Counted from the first letter of the stretch, positions 44,251 through 54,126 are shown. The stretch: 64,000 nt of DNA from Mycobacterium sp. EPa45 (GCF_001021385.1 NZ_CP011773.1:1922001-1986000); one strand, 5' to 3'. The notes: generated by a model not told the origin, from the sequence alone. Made by a program: numbers and translations.

Positions 44251-44401
44251 GGCTGTCCTTCCAGTCAGCGCGCCTGGACAGCGCTGACTGTGGTGCGCGT
44301 CACTGTGGCGTTCGGACCCATGGTGGTCGTCGATGGCTCGGCACGGCACAGCCGTGCGTGCCACTTACTGGCCTGTGCGGGCCAGTATCAGGACGCCGCG
44401 G

Positions 44402-45706
44402 TCACCCGACCGGCACGCGGAAGGTTGCCACCAAGCCACCGCCGTCGCGTGCGGAGAAATCGACCCGTCCGCCCATCGCCTCGACGATCTGCTGCACGAT
44501 CCACAGACCGAGACCGGCAGTTCCTCGTTGGCCGCCTGCGCTGACGTACTTCGCGGTCAGTTCGCCAAGGCTCTCGGCTGGGATGCCAGGGCCTCGATCC
44601 AGCACCGCGACGACGAGTTCGTGGCCTTGACGGCCGCAGGTGACATCGACCGGTTCGCCCCTGCCGTGCCGGGAGGCGTTCTCGATCAGATTCGTCAGTA
44701 CCCGGCGCAGTCCCTGCGCATTCACGAGTACGGCCCCGACGTCTCCGCTCACTGTGAGTCGCATCCGCGGTGGTGCCACACCCGCCGCGTCGGCGGTGGC
44801 GGTGATCAGGTCGGCAACGTCGACGCGGCGCACACGGCCGTCGGAAAATGTAGGCCGCCGACTCAATGCCACGTCCGACAAGGCGTCGAGCATGTCGCTG
44901 AGATGGTGCACATGACGGTCCGCCAGCTGCAGGCTGACCTCCCGGTCGGACTCCGACATCGGGCGCTCCGAAGTCAGCGCCTCGGTGAGAGCCTCCAAGG
45001 AGGCGATCGGGGTACGGAATTCGTGGACCAGCACTTGTAGTCCGTCCTGCTGCGATTCGTACGACCTCAGCAGTCGGGTCCTGAGGTCGCGTTCCTCCTC
45101 GGCGGCCGCATGCTCGGCTTCGGCTTCCACCAACGCACGTATGCGAGATCGGTGTTCGCGTTCGGCGAGCGCCGAGAGTCCCGCGGTGATGATCGCCACG
45201 AATACCAGAAACACCGCCGACCAGCTCGCCTGTAGCGCAGGGGAGATGCTGACCGGTGTTCGCGGGGATAGGAGCATCGCGATGGGAACGAGTGCGGCAC
45301 CCAAAAGCACAGCCACCACCAGCGTTTCGGTGAATGACAGGCGGGCGGCCGAGGCGACGATGACGAGCACGAGAACCGACACGACCGGGCTGTACACGCC
45401 GCCGGTCAAACTGATGATCGCGAGTGTGAACACCGCGTCGAATACGGTGACCAGCCACGAATGGCGGGTGCGCCGCACCTCCCATTGCGGATTGGCCAGC
45501 ATCACGGCGGCGTACGCCATCGCCGCCGTGAGGACGGCAAACGTGACCGGAGCATGCTGGCGCACCCAGGCCGGGGCGATCAGCAGTACGACGCCGATGG
45601 ACAGCACGACCACCGTCCGCACCGCCACCACGATGCGGGCCAGGCTGTAGTCGTCCCGTTCTGCCATACCGGTGACGCGATCGAGCGGTCTCACCCCGCT
45701 GACCAT
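44402..45706 (-). CDS. membrane histidine kinase
   Basis: About 434 residues from the ATG at complement 45706; MAERDDYS at 45667 is an alternative start. Five or six N-terminal helices (residues 25-200) form a membrane sensor without a large periplasmic loop. A linker helix (ALVEAEAEHAAAEEERD) leads to the H box VLVHEFRTPIASLEAL (His near 226), N box RRVLTNLIENASRHG, G1 DRGPGIP and G2 GTAGLGLWIVQQIVEAMGG. It is divergent from the LuxR-type regulator at 45731, with only 24 bp between starts. It is a HisKA-type kinase paired with a NarL-type regulator, an uncommon combination. Confidence 0.86.
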   Translation of the reverse strand: MVSGVRPLDRVTGMAERDDYSLARIVVAVRTVVVLSIGVVLLIAPAWVRQHAPVTFAVLTAAMAYAAVMLANPQWEVRRTRHSWLVTVFDAVFTLAIISLTGGVYSPVVSVLVLVIVASAARLSFTETLVVAVLLGAALVPIAMLLSPRTPVSISPALQASWSAVFLVFVAIITAGLSALAEREHRSRIRALVEAEAEHAAAEEERDLRTRLLRSYESQQDGLQVLVHEFRTPIASLEALTEALTSERPMSESDREVSLQLADRHVHHLSDMLDALSDVALSRRPTFSDGRVRRVDVADLITATADAAGVAPPRMRLTVSGDVGAVLVNAQGLRRVLTNLIENASRHGRGEPVDVTCGRQGHELVVAVLDRGPGIPAESLGELTAKYVSAGGQRGTAGLGLWIVQQIVEAMGGRVDFSARDGGGLVATFRVPVG

Positions 45707-45730
45707 AGGGTTCCCACTAGCATCGCGGCA

Positions 45731-46417
45731 ATGAGCGCCAACGCCGGCGGAAAGAAGATCGTCGTCGTGATCGTCGATGACCACGAGCTCTTCTCGCAGG
45801 GCCTGGCGTTGCTGCTGACCCGCGAATGGGGTGAGTTGTTCGCCGTCGGGGGCCAGACCACATATGTGGAGGAGGCCGCCGATCTGGTGGCGAGCTGCGA
45901 TGCCGATGTCGCGATCATCGATCTGTCCATGCCGCCGCTGGGCGGGGTTGCCGCAATCCGCCACATCAAGACTCGCCACCCCAAGACCCGGATACTCGCG
46001 CTGTCCGGCACCGAGGATCTGGGGCTGGCCGAGGAGGCGCTGCGTGCCGGTGCCGATGGGTTCCTGCCCAAGACCGCACGGCCCGAGGCACTGGCAGGCC
46101 CGCTGTGGACGATCGCCGAAGGCGTTTGCGTACTGGACAGAGCCCTGCTCGGCGCCTTGCTGAGCAACACCCGCAAGCCGTCGCCGGTGCTGCTGGACAG
46201 CCTCAGCGCGCAAGACCTTCGGTTGTGGACGCTGTTGGCGACCGGGATGGAGACCGTCGACATCGCGGCGCGGATGCTCGTGTCAGAGCGTACGGCCAAA
46301 CGCATGGTTGCAGCGCTGCTGCACAAGCTCGGTGTCACGAGCCGGATTGCGGCCGCGGCGATGGCCGGCCGCTTCGGTCTGCTCGACGACCTGGCTGATG
46401 CCGACGGGCTCAGTTGA
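45731..46417 (+). CDS. NarL/LuxR-type response regulator
   Basis: 228 residues. The receiver domain (about 8-125) has VVIVDDHELFSQGLALLL with the acidic pair, the phospho-acceptor Asp in VAIIDLSMPPLGG (about 61) and the Lys in GFLPKTARPEAL. The C-terminal LuxR helix-turn-helix reads LSAQDLRLWTLLATGMETVDIAARMLVSERTAKRMVAALLHKLGVTSRIAAAAMAG. It is expected to be phosphorylated by the divergent kinase. Its 3' end overlaps the convergent ferredoxin gene by 8 bp. Confidence 0.88.
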   Translation: MSANAGGKKIVVVIVDDHELFSQGLALLLTREWGELFAVGGQTTYVEEAADLVASCDADVAIIDLSMPPLGGVAAIRHIKTRHPKTRILALSGTEDLGLAEEALRAGADGFLPKTARPEALAGPLWTIAEGVCVLDRALLGALLSNTRKPSPVLLDSLSAQDLRLWTLLATGMETVDIAARMLVSERTAKRMVAALLHKLGVTSRIAAAAMAGRFGLLDDLADADGLS

Positions 46418-46601
46418 CGTGGATCGCCAGTGCGGGACACATCGCGGCCGCTCGTAGCGCCCGCTCCCGCTCGGACTCGGGCGGATCGGCGTTGAGCACG
46501 ACGATCTGCTCGGCGCCGTCAGGCAGGTCGAACAGCTCGGGTGCGGCCATCAGGCACTGCCCGTGGCCTTCACACAGGTTGTAATCGACGGTGATATGCA
46601 T
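46410..46601 (-). CDS. ferredoxin with CxxHxxC cluster motif
   Basis: 63 residues. NLCEGHGQC...MCPALAI gives the Cys-x2-His-x2-Cys...Cys-Pro pattern seen in mycobacterial P450 ferredoxins, in which one Cys of a 3Fe-4S or 4Fe-4S site is replaced by His. It donates electrons singly and is a plausible partner for the P450 at 42976, though two regulatory genes lie between them. The start at complement 46601 gives the standard length. Confidence 0.87.
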   Translation of the reverse strand: MHITVDYNLCEGHGQCLMAAPELFDLPDGAEQIVVLNADPPESERERALRAAAMCPALAIHVN

Positions 46602-46769
46602 GATCGCAGTATCGGCGGCGATCGCAGCGCAGCAGTCGGACCGCAAGAGCCAGATATGGCCTGCATGGGCCAAGTCGCCAAGCCCTACGCGCAACCCGCT
46701 ACTGCAGGGTCGCGTAGGTTCTTAGGGAATCAAAACCGAGAACCAGCGCAGCATCCAACGAAAGCCAAC

Positions 46770-47027
46770 ATGTCCGAGGACGAGATCACAGACGTTCCAC
46801 CGAATCACCTCTCCATCGATCCGCGCAGCCCCTTCTACGACGAAGAAGTGCTCCGTCGCGACGTGGGTATCCGCTTCAACGGCGTCGAGAAAACCAACGT
46901 TCACGAATACGACGTGGCCGAGGGTTGGGTGCGTGTTGAAGTCCCCACCGCGAAGGATCGCCGCGGCAATCCGATGGTCGTCAAGCTCAGTGGCACGGTC
47001 GAACCTTATTTCCGCGTAGCGGAGTAG
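46770..47027 (+). CDS. DUF3297-family protein
   Basis: 85 residues from the ATG at 46770. NHLSIDPRSPFYDEEVLRRDVGIRFNGVEKTNVHEYDV followed by EGWVRV and GNPMVVKLSGTVEPYF is the whole DUF3297 domain, a short beta-rich family of unknown function found in many proteobacteria and actinobacteria. It is convergent with ctaD. Confidence 0.87.
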   Translation: MSEDEITDVPPNHLSIDPRSPFYDEEVLRRDVGIRFNGVEKTNVHEYDVAEGWVRVEVPTAKDRRGNPMVVKLSGTVEPYFRVAE

Positions 47028-47075
47028 CGCTGCGGGTTACCGGCCGACTGTTAGTCCGCGGCCGCGTGAAACTCG

Positions 47076-48818
47076 TTAGGTGCGGACGTTCTCGTCGAGC
47101 CGCGTCACGTCGGCGCCGGCGGGACCGTGAGCGCGGCCTACGTGAGACTCTGTGCGTATCCGCTCGATCATGTGTGGGTAGTGCAGCTCGAACGCCGGGC
47201 GCTCCGAACGGATCCGGGGCAGCTCGGTGAAGTTGTGCCGCGGCGGCGGGCACGAGGTGGCCCACTCCAGCGAGTTGCCGTGGCCCCACGGATCGTCGAC
47301 GGTGACGACCTCGCCATAGCGCCAACTGCGAAACACGTTCCATACGAACGGCAGCATCGAGATGCCGAGGATGAACGCGCCGACGGTGGAGATCACGTTC
47401 AGCGTGGTGAACCCGTCGGTCGGCAGATAGTCGGCGTAGCGACGCGGCATACCCGCGTTGCCCAGCCAGTGCTGCACCAAGAACGTGATGTGGAAACCGA
47501 TGAAGGTCAACCAGAAGTGCAGCTTGCCCAGGCGCTCGTCGAGCAGTCGTCCGGTCATCTTCGGGAACCAGAAGTAGATCCCGGCGAAGGTCGCGAACAC
47601 GATCACGCCGAACAGCACGTAGTGGAAATGGGCGACGACGAAATACGTGTCGCTGACGTGGAAGTCGAGCGGCGGGCTGGCCAGCAGCACACCGGACAGA
47701 CCACCCAACAGGAACGTCACCAGGAAGCCCATCGAGAACAGCATCGGCGTCTCGAACGTCAGCCGACCCCGCCACATCGTGCCGAGCCAGTTGAAGAACT
47801 TGATGCCGGTGGGCACTGCGATCAGGAACGTCATGAACGAGAAGAACGGCAGCAGAACGGCTCCGGTGACGTACATGTGGTGGGCCCACACCGCCACCGA
47901 CAGCGCTGCGATGCTGATCGTGGCGTAGACCAGGGTGGTGTAACCGAAGATCGGCTTGCGGGAGAACACCGGCAGAATCTCCGAGACGATCCCGAAGAAC
48001 GGCAGCGCCAGCACGTAGACCTCGGGGTGCCCAAAGAACCAGAACAGATGCTGGAACAGCGTGATCCCACCGTTGGCGGGGTCATAGATGTGCGCACCGA
48101 GGCGCCGATCGGCAGCCAGGCCGAACAGCGCCGCCGTCAGCAGCGGGAAGATGATGAGCACCAGGATCGACGTGACGAAGATGTTCCAGGTGAAGATCGG
48201 CATCCGGAACATCGTCATGCCGGGGGCGCGCATGCAGACCACCGTGGTGATCATGTTGACGGCACCGAGAATGGTGCCCAGACCACCGACGGCGACGCCC
48301 AGGATCCACAGGTCGGCACCGGCGCCCGGGCTGTGCATGGCATCCGACAGCGGGACGTAGACAGTCCAGCCGAAGTCAGCCGCACCGCCCGGCGTGATAA
48401 ACCCACCAAGAGCAATCAGAGCCCCGAAGACGAACAGCCAGAACGACAGCGCGTTCAGCCGCGGGAAGGCGACGTCGGGGGCACCGATCTGCAGCGGCAG
48501 CACCAGGTTGGCGAAGCCGAACACGATCGGCGTCGCATAGAACAGCAGCATCGCGGTGCCGTGCATGGTGAACAACTGGTTGTACTGCTCATTCGACAGG
48601 AACTGCAGGCCCGGCACGGCCAATTCGGCGCGAATGAACAACGCCATCAAGCCACCGATGAAAAAGAAGCTGAAACAGGCGACGCAATACATGATGCCGA
48701 TCAGCTTGTGATCGGTGGTCGTAACGAGCTTGTAGATCAGATTGCCCTTGGGGCCGGTACGGGCCGGAAAGGGACGGCTGGCCTCGAGTGTTCGCAGTTG
48801 AGGTGCTTCAGCTGTCAT
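47076..48818 (-). CDS. ctaD: cytochrome c oxidase subunit I (aa3 type)
   Basis: 580 residues, 12 membrane helices. It is the catalytic subunit of the respiratory terminal oxidase. Heme and CuB ligands are visible: His in [29 protein letters not shown] (His-Pro-Glu-Val-Tyr, the cross-linked pair), WAHHMYVTG (two His) and [10 protein letters not shown] (two His). The K-channel and D-channel segments look intact. The C-terminal 40 residues form the usual charged mycobacterial tail. This is a core gene, so the sequence here is chromosomal backbone. Confidence 0.96.
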   Translation of the reverse strand: MTAEAPQLRTLEASRPFPARTGPKGNLIYKLVTTTDHKLIGIMYCVACFSFFFIGGLMALFIRAELAVPGLQFLSNEQYNQLFTMHGTAMLLFYATPIVFGFANLVLPLQIGAPDVAFPRLNALSFWLFVFGALIALGGFITPGGAADFGWTVYVPLSDAMHSPGAGADLWILGVAVGGLGTILGAVNMITTVVCMRAPGMTMFRMPIFTWNIFVTSILVLIIFPLLTAALFGLAADRRLGAHIYDPANGGITLFQHLFWFFGHPEVYVLALPFFGIVSEILPVFSRKPIFGYTTLVYATISIAALSVAVWAHHMYVTGAVLLPFFSFMTFLIAVPTGIKFFNWLGTMWRGRLTFETPMLFSMGFLVTFLLGGLSGVLLASPPLDFHVSDTYFVVAHFHYVLFGVIVFATFAGIYFWFPKMTGRLLDERLGKLHFWLTFIGFHITFLVQHWLGNAGMPRRYADYLPTDGFTTLNVISTVGAFILGISMLPFVWNVFRSWRYGEVVTVDDPWGHGNSLEWATSCPPPRHNFTELPRIRSERPAFELHYPHMIERIRTESHVGRAHGPAGADVTRLDENVRT

Positions 48819-49238
48819 GACCTGCTCCGAACTCGGGCAGTGGTGTGGACTTTGTCCCTGTCACGGAATCCGCAGGAGCTGTGTGTGCTTCGTCGATGTC
48901 GTGGTCGATCACGCAGGCCTCCAATCGCTTTCGACGTCACCCGTGAGTCGATGCCGTCAGTGCCTGACCCTGCACTCCACGTCCACGACCTACCAGGGAA
49001 CAAGGTCACCGATCAAATAGGACCGAGTCACTACAATTCGGGCCTTGGCCTGGTGGATCAGTCGAGTTTGACGGGCAGCTGAATAGCGAGCGCCCTCGAC
49101 TACTGGCGCCGCTGCCCCCGGCAGTGAGCCTCGATAGGCGTTGATCGAATCGGCATCGATCGCTATGTGGCCGATCTGGCACCCGAACGTTATGGATTGC
49201 TGCTCGCCGGGGTCGGCGTTCAATGTCAGTGTCAATGC
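48819..49238. other. intergenic region upstream of ctaD
   Basis: About 350-420 bp, depending on the start of the next gene. Short frames on both strands look non-coding. It must hold the ctaD promoter and that of the metal cluster; I cannot place either with confidence. Confidence 0.4.
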
Positions 49239-50006
49239 GTGGCATCCCAGAAGACAGCCAAGACCCATAGCCAGCTAGCAGCTCGGTGCGGCGCGGTGGC
49301 GTCGATCGGGGCAGCGGTCATCCACTTCGCTGTAACGCCGATGCACTGGCAAGACTGGATGCCGTCCGGGCTGTTCTTCGCATCGATCGCGGTGTTCCAG
49401 CTGCTCTGGGGATTCCTCGTGTGGTCACGACCGACGGCGTTGCTACTCATCGCCGGCGTCCTCGGCAATGCCGGTTCGGCCGCGTTGTGGGTGATGTCAC
49501 GAACCGCAGGTGCGCCTATTGGCCCCAACGCCGGTGAGCCGGAGGCCGTGGAGGCGGCCGGCATCTGTGTGCTCTTGCTTCAGTGCTACGTCGTCATGGG
49601 TGCCGGGTGGGCGTTGTCTCGACGTTATCGCACCGACGAAGTTTCGGGGTGGGGGCGGGCTCTGGTGTTGTTGGGCGCCAACACCGTTATGGCCGGCGCA
49701 GTCACGGTCGGCCTGGCGTCGACCCTCCAAGGCCACCACCATCACCATGGTGCCGAAGCCGAGGCCGGACAGGAGCCGGCTCACACCACGCACATGGAAG
49801 GGCATCCGCACCATGCGGACCCCACGGTTCCGCCCGGTGGCGGACCGACCCAACCCTCGCCTGCAGCGGTGCCGGGCGAGCCGGGGCGACCGGTGACGGA
49901 CATGAAGCTGAATACTCACAGTGATCAACCCAGTACCGACCCGCCTCGATCGGCTCCCACACCGGGGCCCGAGGCCGACGGTCACCAGCATCATCACGAC
50001 GACTGA
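49239..50006 (+). CDS. His-rich polytopic membrane protein
   Basis: About 255 residues; the GTG at 49239 is a guess, and the frame extends back to 49167. Four hydrophobic helices are seen: AAVIHFAVTPMHW, PSGLFFASIAVFQLLWGFLVW, ALLLIAGVLGNAGSAALWVM and ALVLLGANTVMAGAVTVGLAS. The last is followed at once by GHHHHHGAEAEAGQEPAHTTHMEGHPHHAD and a Pro-rich tail ending HQHHHDD. The clustered His suggest binding of Cu, Zn or Ni on the outer face. It is placed before the copper-handling genes. Confidence 0.72.
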   Translation: MASQKTAKTHSQLAARCGAVASIGAAVIHFAVTPMHWQDWMPSGLFFASIAVFQLLWGFLVWSRPTALLLIAGVLGNAGSAALWVMSRTAGAPIGPNAGEPEAVEAAGICVLLLQCYVVMGAGWALSRRYRTDEVSGWGRALVLLGANTVMAGAVTVGLASTLQGHHHHHGAEAEAGQEPAHTTHMEGHPHHADPTVPPGGGPTQPSPAAVPGEPGRPVTDMKLNTHSDQPSTDPPRSAPTPGPEADGHQHHHDD

Positions 50007-50033
50007 GATCGCGACAACGGCAAGGGCCGGCGC

Positions 50034-50495
50034 TCAGTGGTCGTGCTCGAAGAGCACCAGCGTGTGCACCAGCGAGCCATCGACGAAGTAGGCCCGGCAG
50101 TCGAAGTGGTCTTGGAGTGTGGAGCCGACTTCGGTGGGCGCATTCACCACACCCGAGACGTTCAAGACGGTGATACGTGATCTGTCGACACCCTTGAGGG
50201 ACTCTTCCAGCGTCAGGGAGAATTGGTCTCGCCCGTCGGCGTCAAGGCTGGTCGCTTCGGTGCGGACGTCGGAAAGACGGGCCGTGGATGCGGACACCAA
50301 TCGCTTGAGTACCTCTGCCTGGCAGCGATCCTGTGCTGACTGCTCAGCTGTAGGGCGGGTGTCGCTCGATCTCCACGGCGGCAGTGCGCCTGTGGAGATG
50401 GCGACGGCGACGACCGCCGCGCCTACCAGGACGAGAACGGCCGTCACCACGAGTCGGCTCCGGTTCCCGTGGTGATCACCGAGGATGCGTTTCAC
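50034..50495 (-). CDS. membrane-anchored hypothetical protein
   Basis: 153 residues. A basic N-terminus and one helix (LVVTAVLVLVGAAVVAVAIS) anchor an exported domain with two Cys (QDRCQAEVLK near 58, DHFDCRAYFVDG near 133) that could form a disulfide. The family is not recognised; similar single-pass proteins occur near mycobacterial metal-handling genes. It converges on the His-rich membrane protein. Confidence 0.66.
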   Translation of the reverse strand: MKRILGDHHGNRSRLVVTAVLVLVGAAVVAVAISTGALPPWRSSDTRPTAEQSAQDRCQAEVLKRLVSASTARLSDVRTEATSLDADGRDQFSLTLEESLKGVDRSRITVLNVSGVVNAPTEVGSTLQDHFDCRAYFVDGSLVHTLVLFEHDH

Positions 50496-50709
50496 GATCT
50501 CCTACCGACAACCCTTGTGCTCCTAGGGCCCTGTGCGTTCTCCACGAGATATGCCCGGCGCCGTCTCGATCGAAGCGTGCAACTGCTCGCCGAAGGCTAG
50601 CGAACCGAACTTCTTCATCGAATCTTCACAGAACCACTAGGTCACCCCTATCCAATCCCGGGACGCTCGAAGGCGGATCGAGATGCCGGACCGATGAAAG
50701 GGATGCGCT

Positions 50710-51453
50710 GTGAGTAGGACAAAGATCGTGGTGACCGGAGTGGCTGCGCTGGCCGCGGTGGCCACCATCGGCGCGTGTAGCAACTCAGCCAACAACCAGG
50801 CATCATCGACGGCGCCGTCGTCCGCCCAGAGTTCTCCGGCGGCGCCGGCAGCCGCGCACAACCAGGCCGACATGATGTTCGCCCGGATGATGATTCCTCA
50901 TCATCAGCAGGCTATTCAGATGAGCGACATGATCTTCGCCAAGCAGGGCATCGACCCCCGTGTCATCGACCTGGCCAAGCAGATCAAGGCCGCGCAGGGT
51001 CCGGAGATCGACCAGATGCAGGGTTGGTTGAACCAATGGGGCATGCCCGGGATGAACGGCATGCCCGGCATGAACGGTATGCCGGGCAACGCGCCGTCCG
51101 ATCATGGCAACATGCACGGCTCCGACACCGCTACGGCATCACCCACGAGCACCGCGACCATGCCCATGCCCAGCGGTTCGATGATGCCGGGCATGCCGGG
51201 TATGGATGACATGCCCGGTATGGACGGGATGATGTCGCCGGCTGATATGCAGGCACTGCAAACAGCCCAGGGCGTCGAGGCCAGCAAGTTGTACCTCACT
51301 CAGATGATCAAGCACCATCAGGGCGCAATCACGATGGCGCAGAACGAGATCAAGAACGGCCAATACGCCGACGCCGTTGCGCTGGCCAAGTCGATCGCGA
51401 CCAGCCAGCAGAAGGAAATCGACACCATGAACCAGATCCTGAGCAGCCTGTAG
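50710..51453 (+). CDS. DUF305 lipoprotein, metal-binding
   Basis: 247 residues with a lipoprotein signal ending TIGAC (Cys near 23). Two DUF305 half-domains carry the hallmark His motifs: RMMIPHHQQAIQMSDMI and QMIKHHQGAITMAQNEI. The domain is a ferritin-like four-helix bundle often found with copper-resistance genes. Between the halves lies a Met/Gly-rich linker built from MPGM and NGMPGM units (about residues 111-180), a plausible Cu(I) sink. The next gene, an exported multicopper oxidase, has a similar insert. Confidence 0.88.
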   Translation: MSRTKIVVTGVAALAAVATIGACSNSANNQASSTAPSSAQSSPAAPAAAHNQADMMFARMMIPHHQQAIQMSDMIFAKQGIDPRVIDLAKQIKAAQGPEIDQMQGWLNQWGMPGMNGMPGMNGMPGNAPSDHGNMHGSDTATASPTSTATMPMPSGSMMPGMPGMDDMPGMDGMMSPADMQALQTAQGVEASKLYLTQMIKHHQGAITMAQNEIKNGQYADAVALAKSIATSQQKEIDTMNQILSSL

Positions 51454-51663
51454 GAATCCACGAGGCCGGCGCGCACCCCCGTGGTCCGGCATGACGGGTG
51501 AGCACTCGATGCCGCGGAGGGGCATTCGGCGCCTCTGGGGACGTCGTCCACCGATGTCGCTGAGGCGCGGTCGGAACTTGAGGGAAACTTCACAGAACCA
51601 ACACCAAACCCCTGTGGGCCCAGCGCAGTCTAAGAGGTGAGACTTCGGAAGACGGGATTGGTG

Positions 51664-53220
51664 ATGCCTCGCAAGCCATTTGCCGCCGCACCCATGACAC
51701 GGCGCGGCTTTCTCGCGGCCGGCGTCCTCGGTGGCGCCGCGTTGGTGGCGTGTAGTCGTTCCACCCGTCCCGGTGCGCCGAGTGGCACCACCGCGGCCGA
51801 CGCGATCGCCGAGGCCGAGGCGGGCCGCCCGCATAGCGGCAAGACGGTCACTGCGCGCTTGGCGCCGGGGACGGCCGACATCGACCTCGGCGGGACCAAG
51901 GCGCGCACCCTGACCTACAACAAAGTGCTTCCCGGGCCGCTGATCCGGGCCAATGTCGGTGACGAGATAGCGGTCACGGTCGACAACGGACTCGACCACC
52001 CGACATCAGTGCACTGGCACGGCATCGTCTTGCGCAACGATATGGACGGTGCCGCGCCGGCCAGCCCCGACATCGCGCCCGGTTCCAGCTTCACCTACCG
52101 GTTCAGCTCTCCGTATCCGGGAACCTACTGGGCCCACCCGCACGCCGGCATGGACACCGACTACGGCCTGTACGTGCCGGTCATCATCGATGACCCCACC
52201 GACCCCGGCCGTTACGACGCCGAGTGGGTCGTGATCCTCGACGACTGGACCTCCGGCGTGGGAACCAGCCCCGACGAGATCTACAGGGGCCTACGCTCGA
52301 TGAGCGGGCGCGGTGGCTCCATGCCCGGGATGCCCGGCATGGGCCAGATGCCCGGGATGCCAGGTATGGGCCAGATGCCCGCAACGCCGGGCGTGGGCGG
52401 GGCAGGGCCCAGCGATCTGCTCGGCGGCGACGGTGGCGACGTGAGCTACCCGTACTACATCATCAACGGGCGCATCCCTGCCGCGGCGACGGCGTTCAGT
52501 GCAAAGCCGGGACAGCGCATCCGAATTCGCATCATCAACGCCGCCGCTGACACTGCGTTCCGGGTCGCCCTGGCCGGGCACCGCATGACGGTCACCCATA
52601 CTGACGGCTTCCCGGTGGTGCCCACCGACGTCGATGCCATCCTGCTGGGCATGGGGGAGCGCTACGACGTGATTGTGACGGCCGCCGACGGTGTGTTCCC
52701 GCTCGTGGCCTCCGCGGAAGGGAAGGATGCCGTCGCGCGCGCCCTGCTCACTACGGGAGCCGGCAGCCCGCCGGACTCCGCGTTCCGGCCGCGGGAACTC
52801 GCCGGTCGCGTCGGCACCGTCGACACCTTCACTGCCACACCGCAAGTCCAGCTCCCGACCCGTAGCGATGTCGACCTTCAGGCCCGCCTGTCGGGCACGA
52901 TGATGCACTACAACTGGCTGATCAACGGCCAACCCTACGACCACACGGTCCCGCTGACCATCCATCAGGGTCAGCACGCCACCTTGACCTTCACCAACGC
53001 AACCATGATGTGGCATCCGATGCACCTGCATGGACACACCTTCCAGGTCGTCAAACCCGACGGCAGCGCGGGCCCGCGCAAAGACACCCTCATCGTCAAA
53101 CCGATGCAAACGGTGGCTGTCAAGCTCGTCGCGGACAATCCTGGAATCTGGATGTTGCACTGCCACAACGGCTATCACATGGAGGCCGGCATGATGACCA
53201 CCCTCGACTACACCGGCTGA
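51664..53220 (+). CDS. mmcO: exported multicopper oxidase (MmcO-like)
   Basis: 518 residues from the ATG at 51664. A twin-arginine signal (MTRRGFLAAGVLGGAALVAC) also carries a lipobox Cys, so it is probably a Tat-exported lipoprotein like MmcO of M. tuberculosis. Copper ligands: HWHG, YWAHPHAGM, HPMHLHGHTF and LHCHNGYHMEAGM, covering type 1, 2 and 3 sites. A Met-rich loop (GSMPGMPGMGQM, repeated) sits near residue 220, as in CueO-type cuprous oxidases. It oxidises Cu(I) to Cu(II) at the cell surface. Confidence 0.92.
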   Translation: MPRKPFAAAPMTRRGFLAAGVLGGAALVACSRSTRPGAPSGTTAADAIAEAEAGRPHSGKTVTARLAPGTADIDLGGTKARTLTYNKVLPGPLIRANVGDEIAVTVDNGLDHPTSVHWHGIVLRNDMDGAAPASPDIAPGSSFTYRFSSPYPGTYWAHPHAGMDTDYGLYVPVIIDDPTDPGRYDAEWVVILDDWTSGVGTSPDEIYRGLRSMSGRGGSMPGMPGMGQMPGMPGMGQMPATPGVGGAGPSDLLGGDGGDVSYPYYIINGRIPAAATAFSAKPGQRIRIRIINAAADTAFRVALAGHRMTVTHTDGFPVVPTDVDAILLGMGERYDVIVTAADGVFPLVASAEGKDAVARALLTTGAGSPPDSAFRPRELAGRVGTVDTFTATPQVQLPTRSDVDLQARLSGTMMHYNWLINGQPYDHTVPLTIHQGQHATLTFTNATMMWHPMHLHGHTFQVVKPDGSAGPRKDTLIVKPMQTVAVKLVADNPGIWMLHCHNGYHMEAGMMTTLDYTG

Positions 53221-53272
53221 GACCGCTCAGCCCACAAACGTGGAAGACAACGAGAGGAAAGGAGCAGGTCCC

Positions 53273-53542
53273 ATGATGTTCTGGTCCGACCACGACATGA
53301 GCGGATGGGGGTACGCGGGCATGGCAATCGGGATGGTTCTGTTTTGGATCCTGATCATCGTCGCCATCATCGCACTGGTGCGCTTCAGCACGGGTGGTGC
53401 GCAGACTCCTACCGTTCTTCAGCCACCGCCATACCCCGAGTCACCAGAGCAGCTTCTTGCTGCCCGGTTCGCGCGCGGCGACATCGAAGAAGCCGAATAC
53501 CAACAGCGCCTGGCTGTGTTGCGTGGCGGCACACCCCGCTGA
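53273..53542 (+). CDS. SHOCT-domain membrane protein
   Basis: 89 residues from the ATG at 53273, with AGGAG 8 bp upstream. A short N-terminus with a His/Asp pair (FWSDHDMSGWGY) leads into one helix (AIGMVLFWILIIVAIIALVRF). The tail ends with the SHOCT motif PEQLLAARFARGDIEEAEYQQRLAVLRG. SHOCT proteins are small and frequently sit beside copper-export genes; the role is unknown. It is 52 bp after mmcO and likely cotranscribed. Confidence 0.85.
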   Translation: MMFWSDHDMSGWGYAGMAIGMVLFWILIIVAIIALVRFSTGGAQTPTVLQPPPYPESPEQLLAARFARGDIEEAEYQQRLAVLRGGTPR

Positions 53543-53571
53543 CGCCCGCAGAGAGATAGGGCGTTTGACTA

Positions 53572-54078
53572 ATGACGGGGGCACACCTGACCTACGCAGC
53601 AGTGATGCGCGAGATCCGACGACAACATTTCGCGGTACTCGCCACCAGCGACGCGGCCGGCCGGCCGGCGTCCGCCGGCATAACCTACGGCGTCTCCAAT
53701 TCAGGCACCACCATGTATCTGATGACCCGCCGTCATCTGCAGAAGGCCCGCAACATCGTTGCGAATCCACGAGTCTCGCTCGTCGTACCCACGCCTCGGC
53801 GGCTGTTGTGGTTCGTTCCTCCCGCCACCATGCAACTCACCGGACACGCCCGGGTGATCGACTGGACGGACCAGGAAGGAACCCGCATCTTCTCTGAGTT
53901 CTGGCTGGGGAGACGTATTTTGGATAGTTACCGCAGTCTTCATGTGCGCGGAGAGAGTCGCATCGCGTTTCTGCGTATCGAGCTCGAACCGGTGATCCAC
54001 ACCTACATGGTGGGCACGTCGGTGTGGCGGGTGCGCACCAATATGGAAGCCGGCGCATCAACCGTCATCAGGTCATAG
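53572..54078 (+). CDS. PPOX-class flavin/F420-binding family protein
   Basis: 168 residues. The split-barrel fold appears as HFAVLATSDAAGRPASAGITYGVS, MYLMTRRHLQKARNIVANPRVSLVVP and TMQLTGHARVIDW. The family binds FMN, F420 or a related cofactor and reduces or oxidises small molecules; the cofactor cannot be decided here. It is 29 bp after the SHOCT gene in the same direction and converges with the beta-propeller gene. Confidence 0.8.
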   Translation: MTGAHLTYAAVMREIRRQHFAVLATSDAAGRPASAGITYGVSNSGTTMYLMTRRHLQKARNIVANPRVSLVVPTPRRLLWFVPPATMQLTGHARVIDWTDQEGTRIFSEFWLGRRILDSYRSLHVRGESRIAFLRIELEPVIHTYMVGTSVWRVRTNMEAGASTVIRS

Positions 54079-54126
54079 CGACAAGCAATTGCATCTGGCT
54101 CCAGTCCCTTCAAGGCGGCCCATCGT

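Noticed and set aside
45461..45730. N-terminal extension of the LuxR-type regulator
   Set aside because: It would overlap the kinase coding sequence; the receiver domain begins normally at the ATG at 45731.
47127..49082. 651-residue frame on the plus strand
   Set aside because: It is antisense to ctaD with a composition dominated by R, Q, E, D, H and G; a shadow of the highly conserved oxidase gene.
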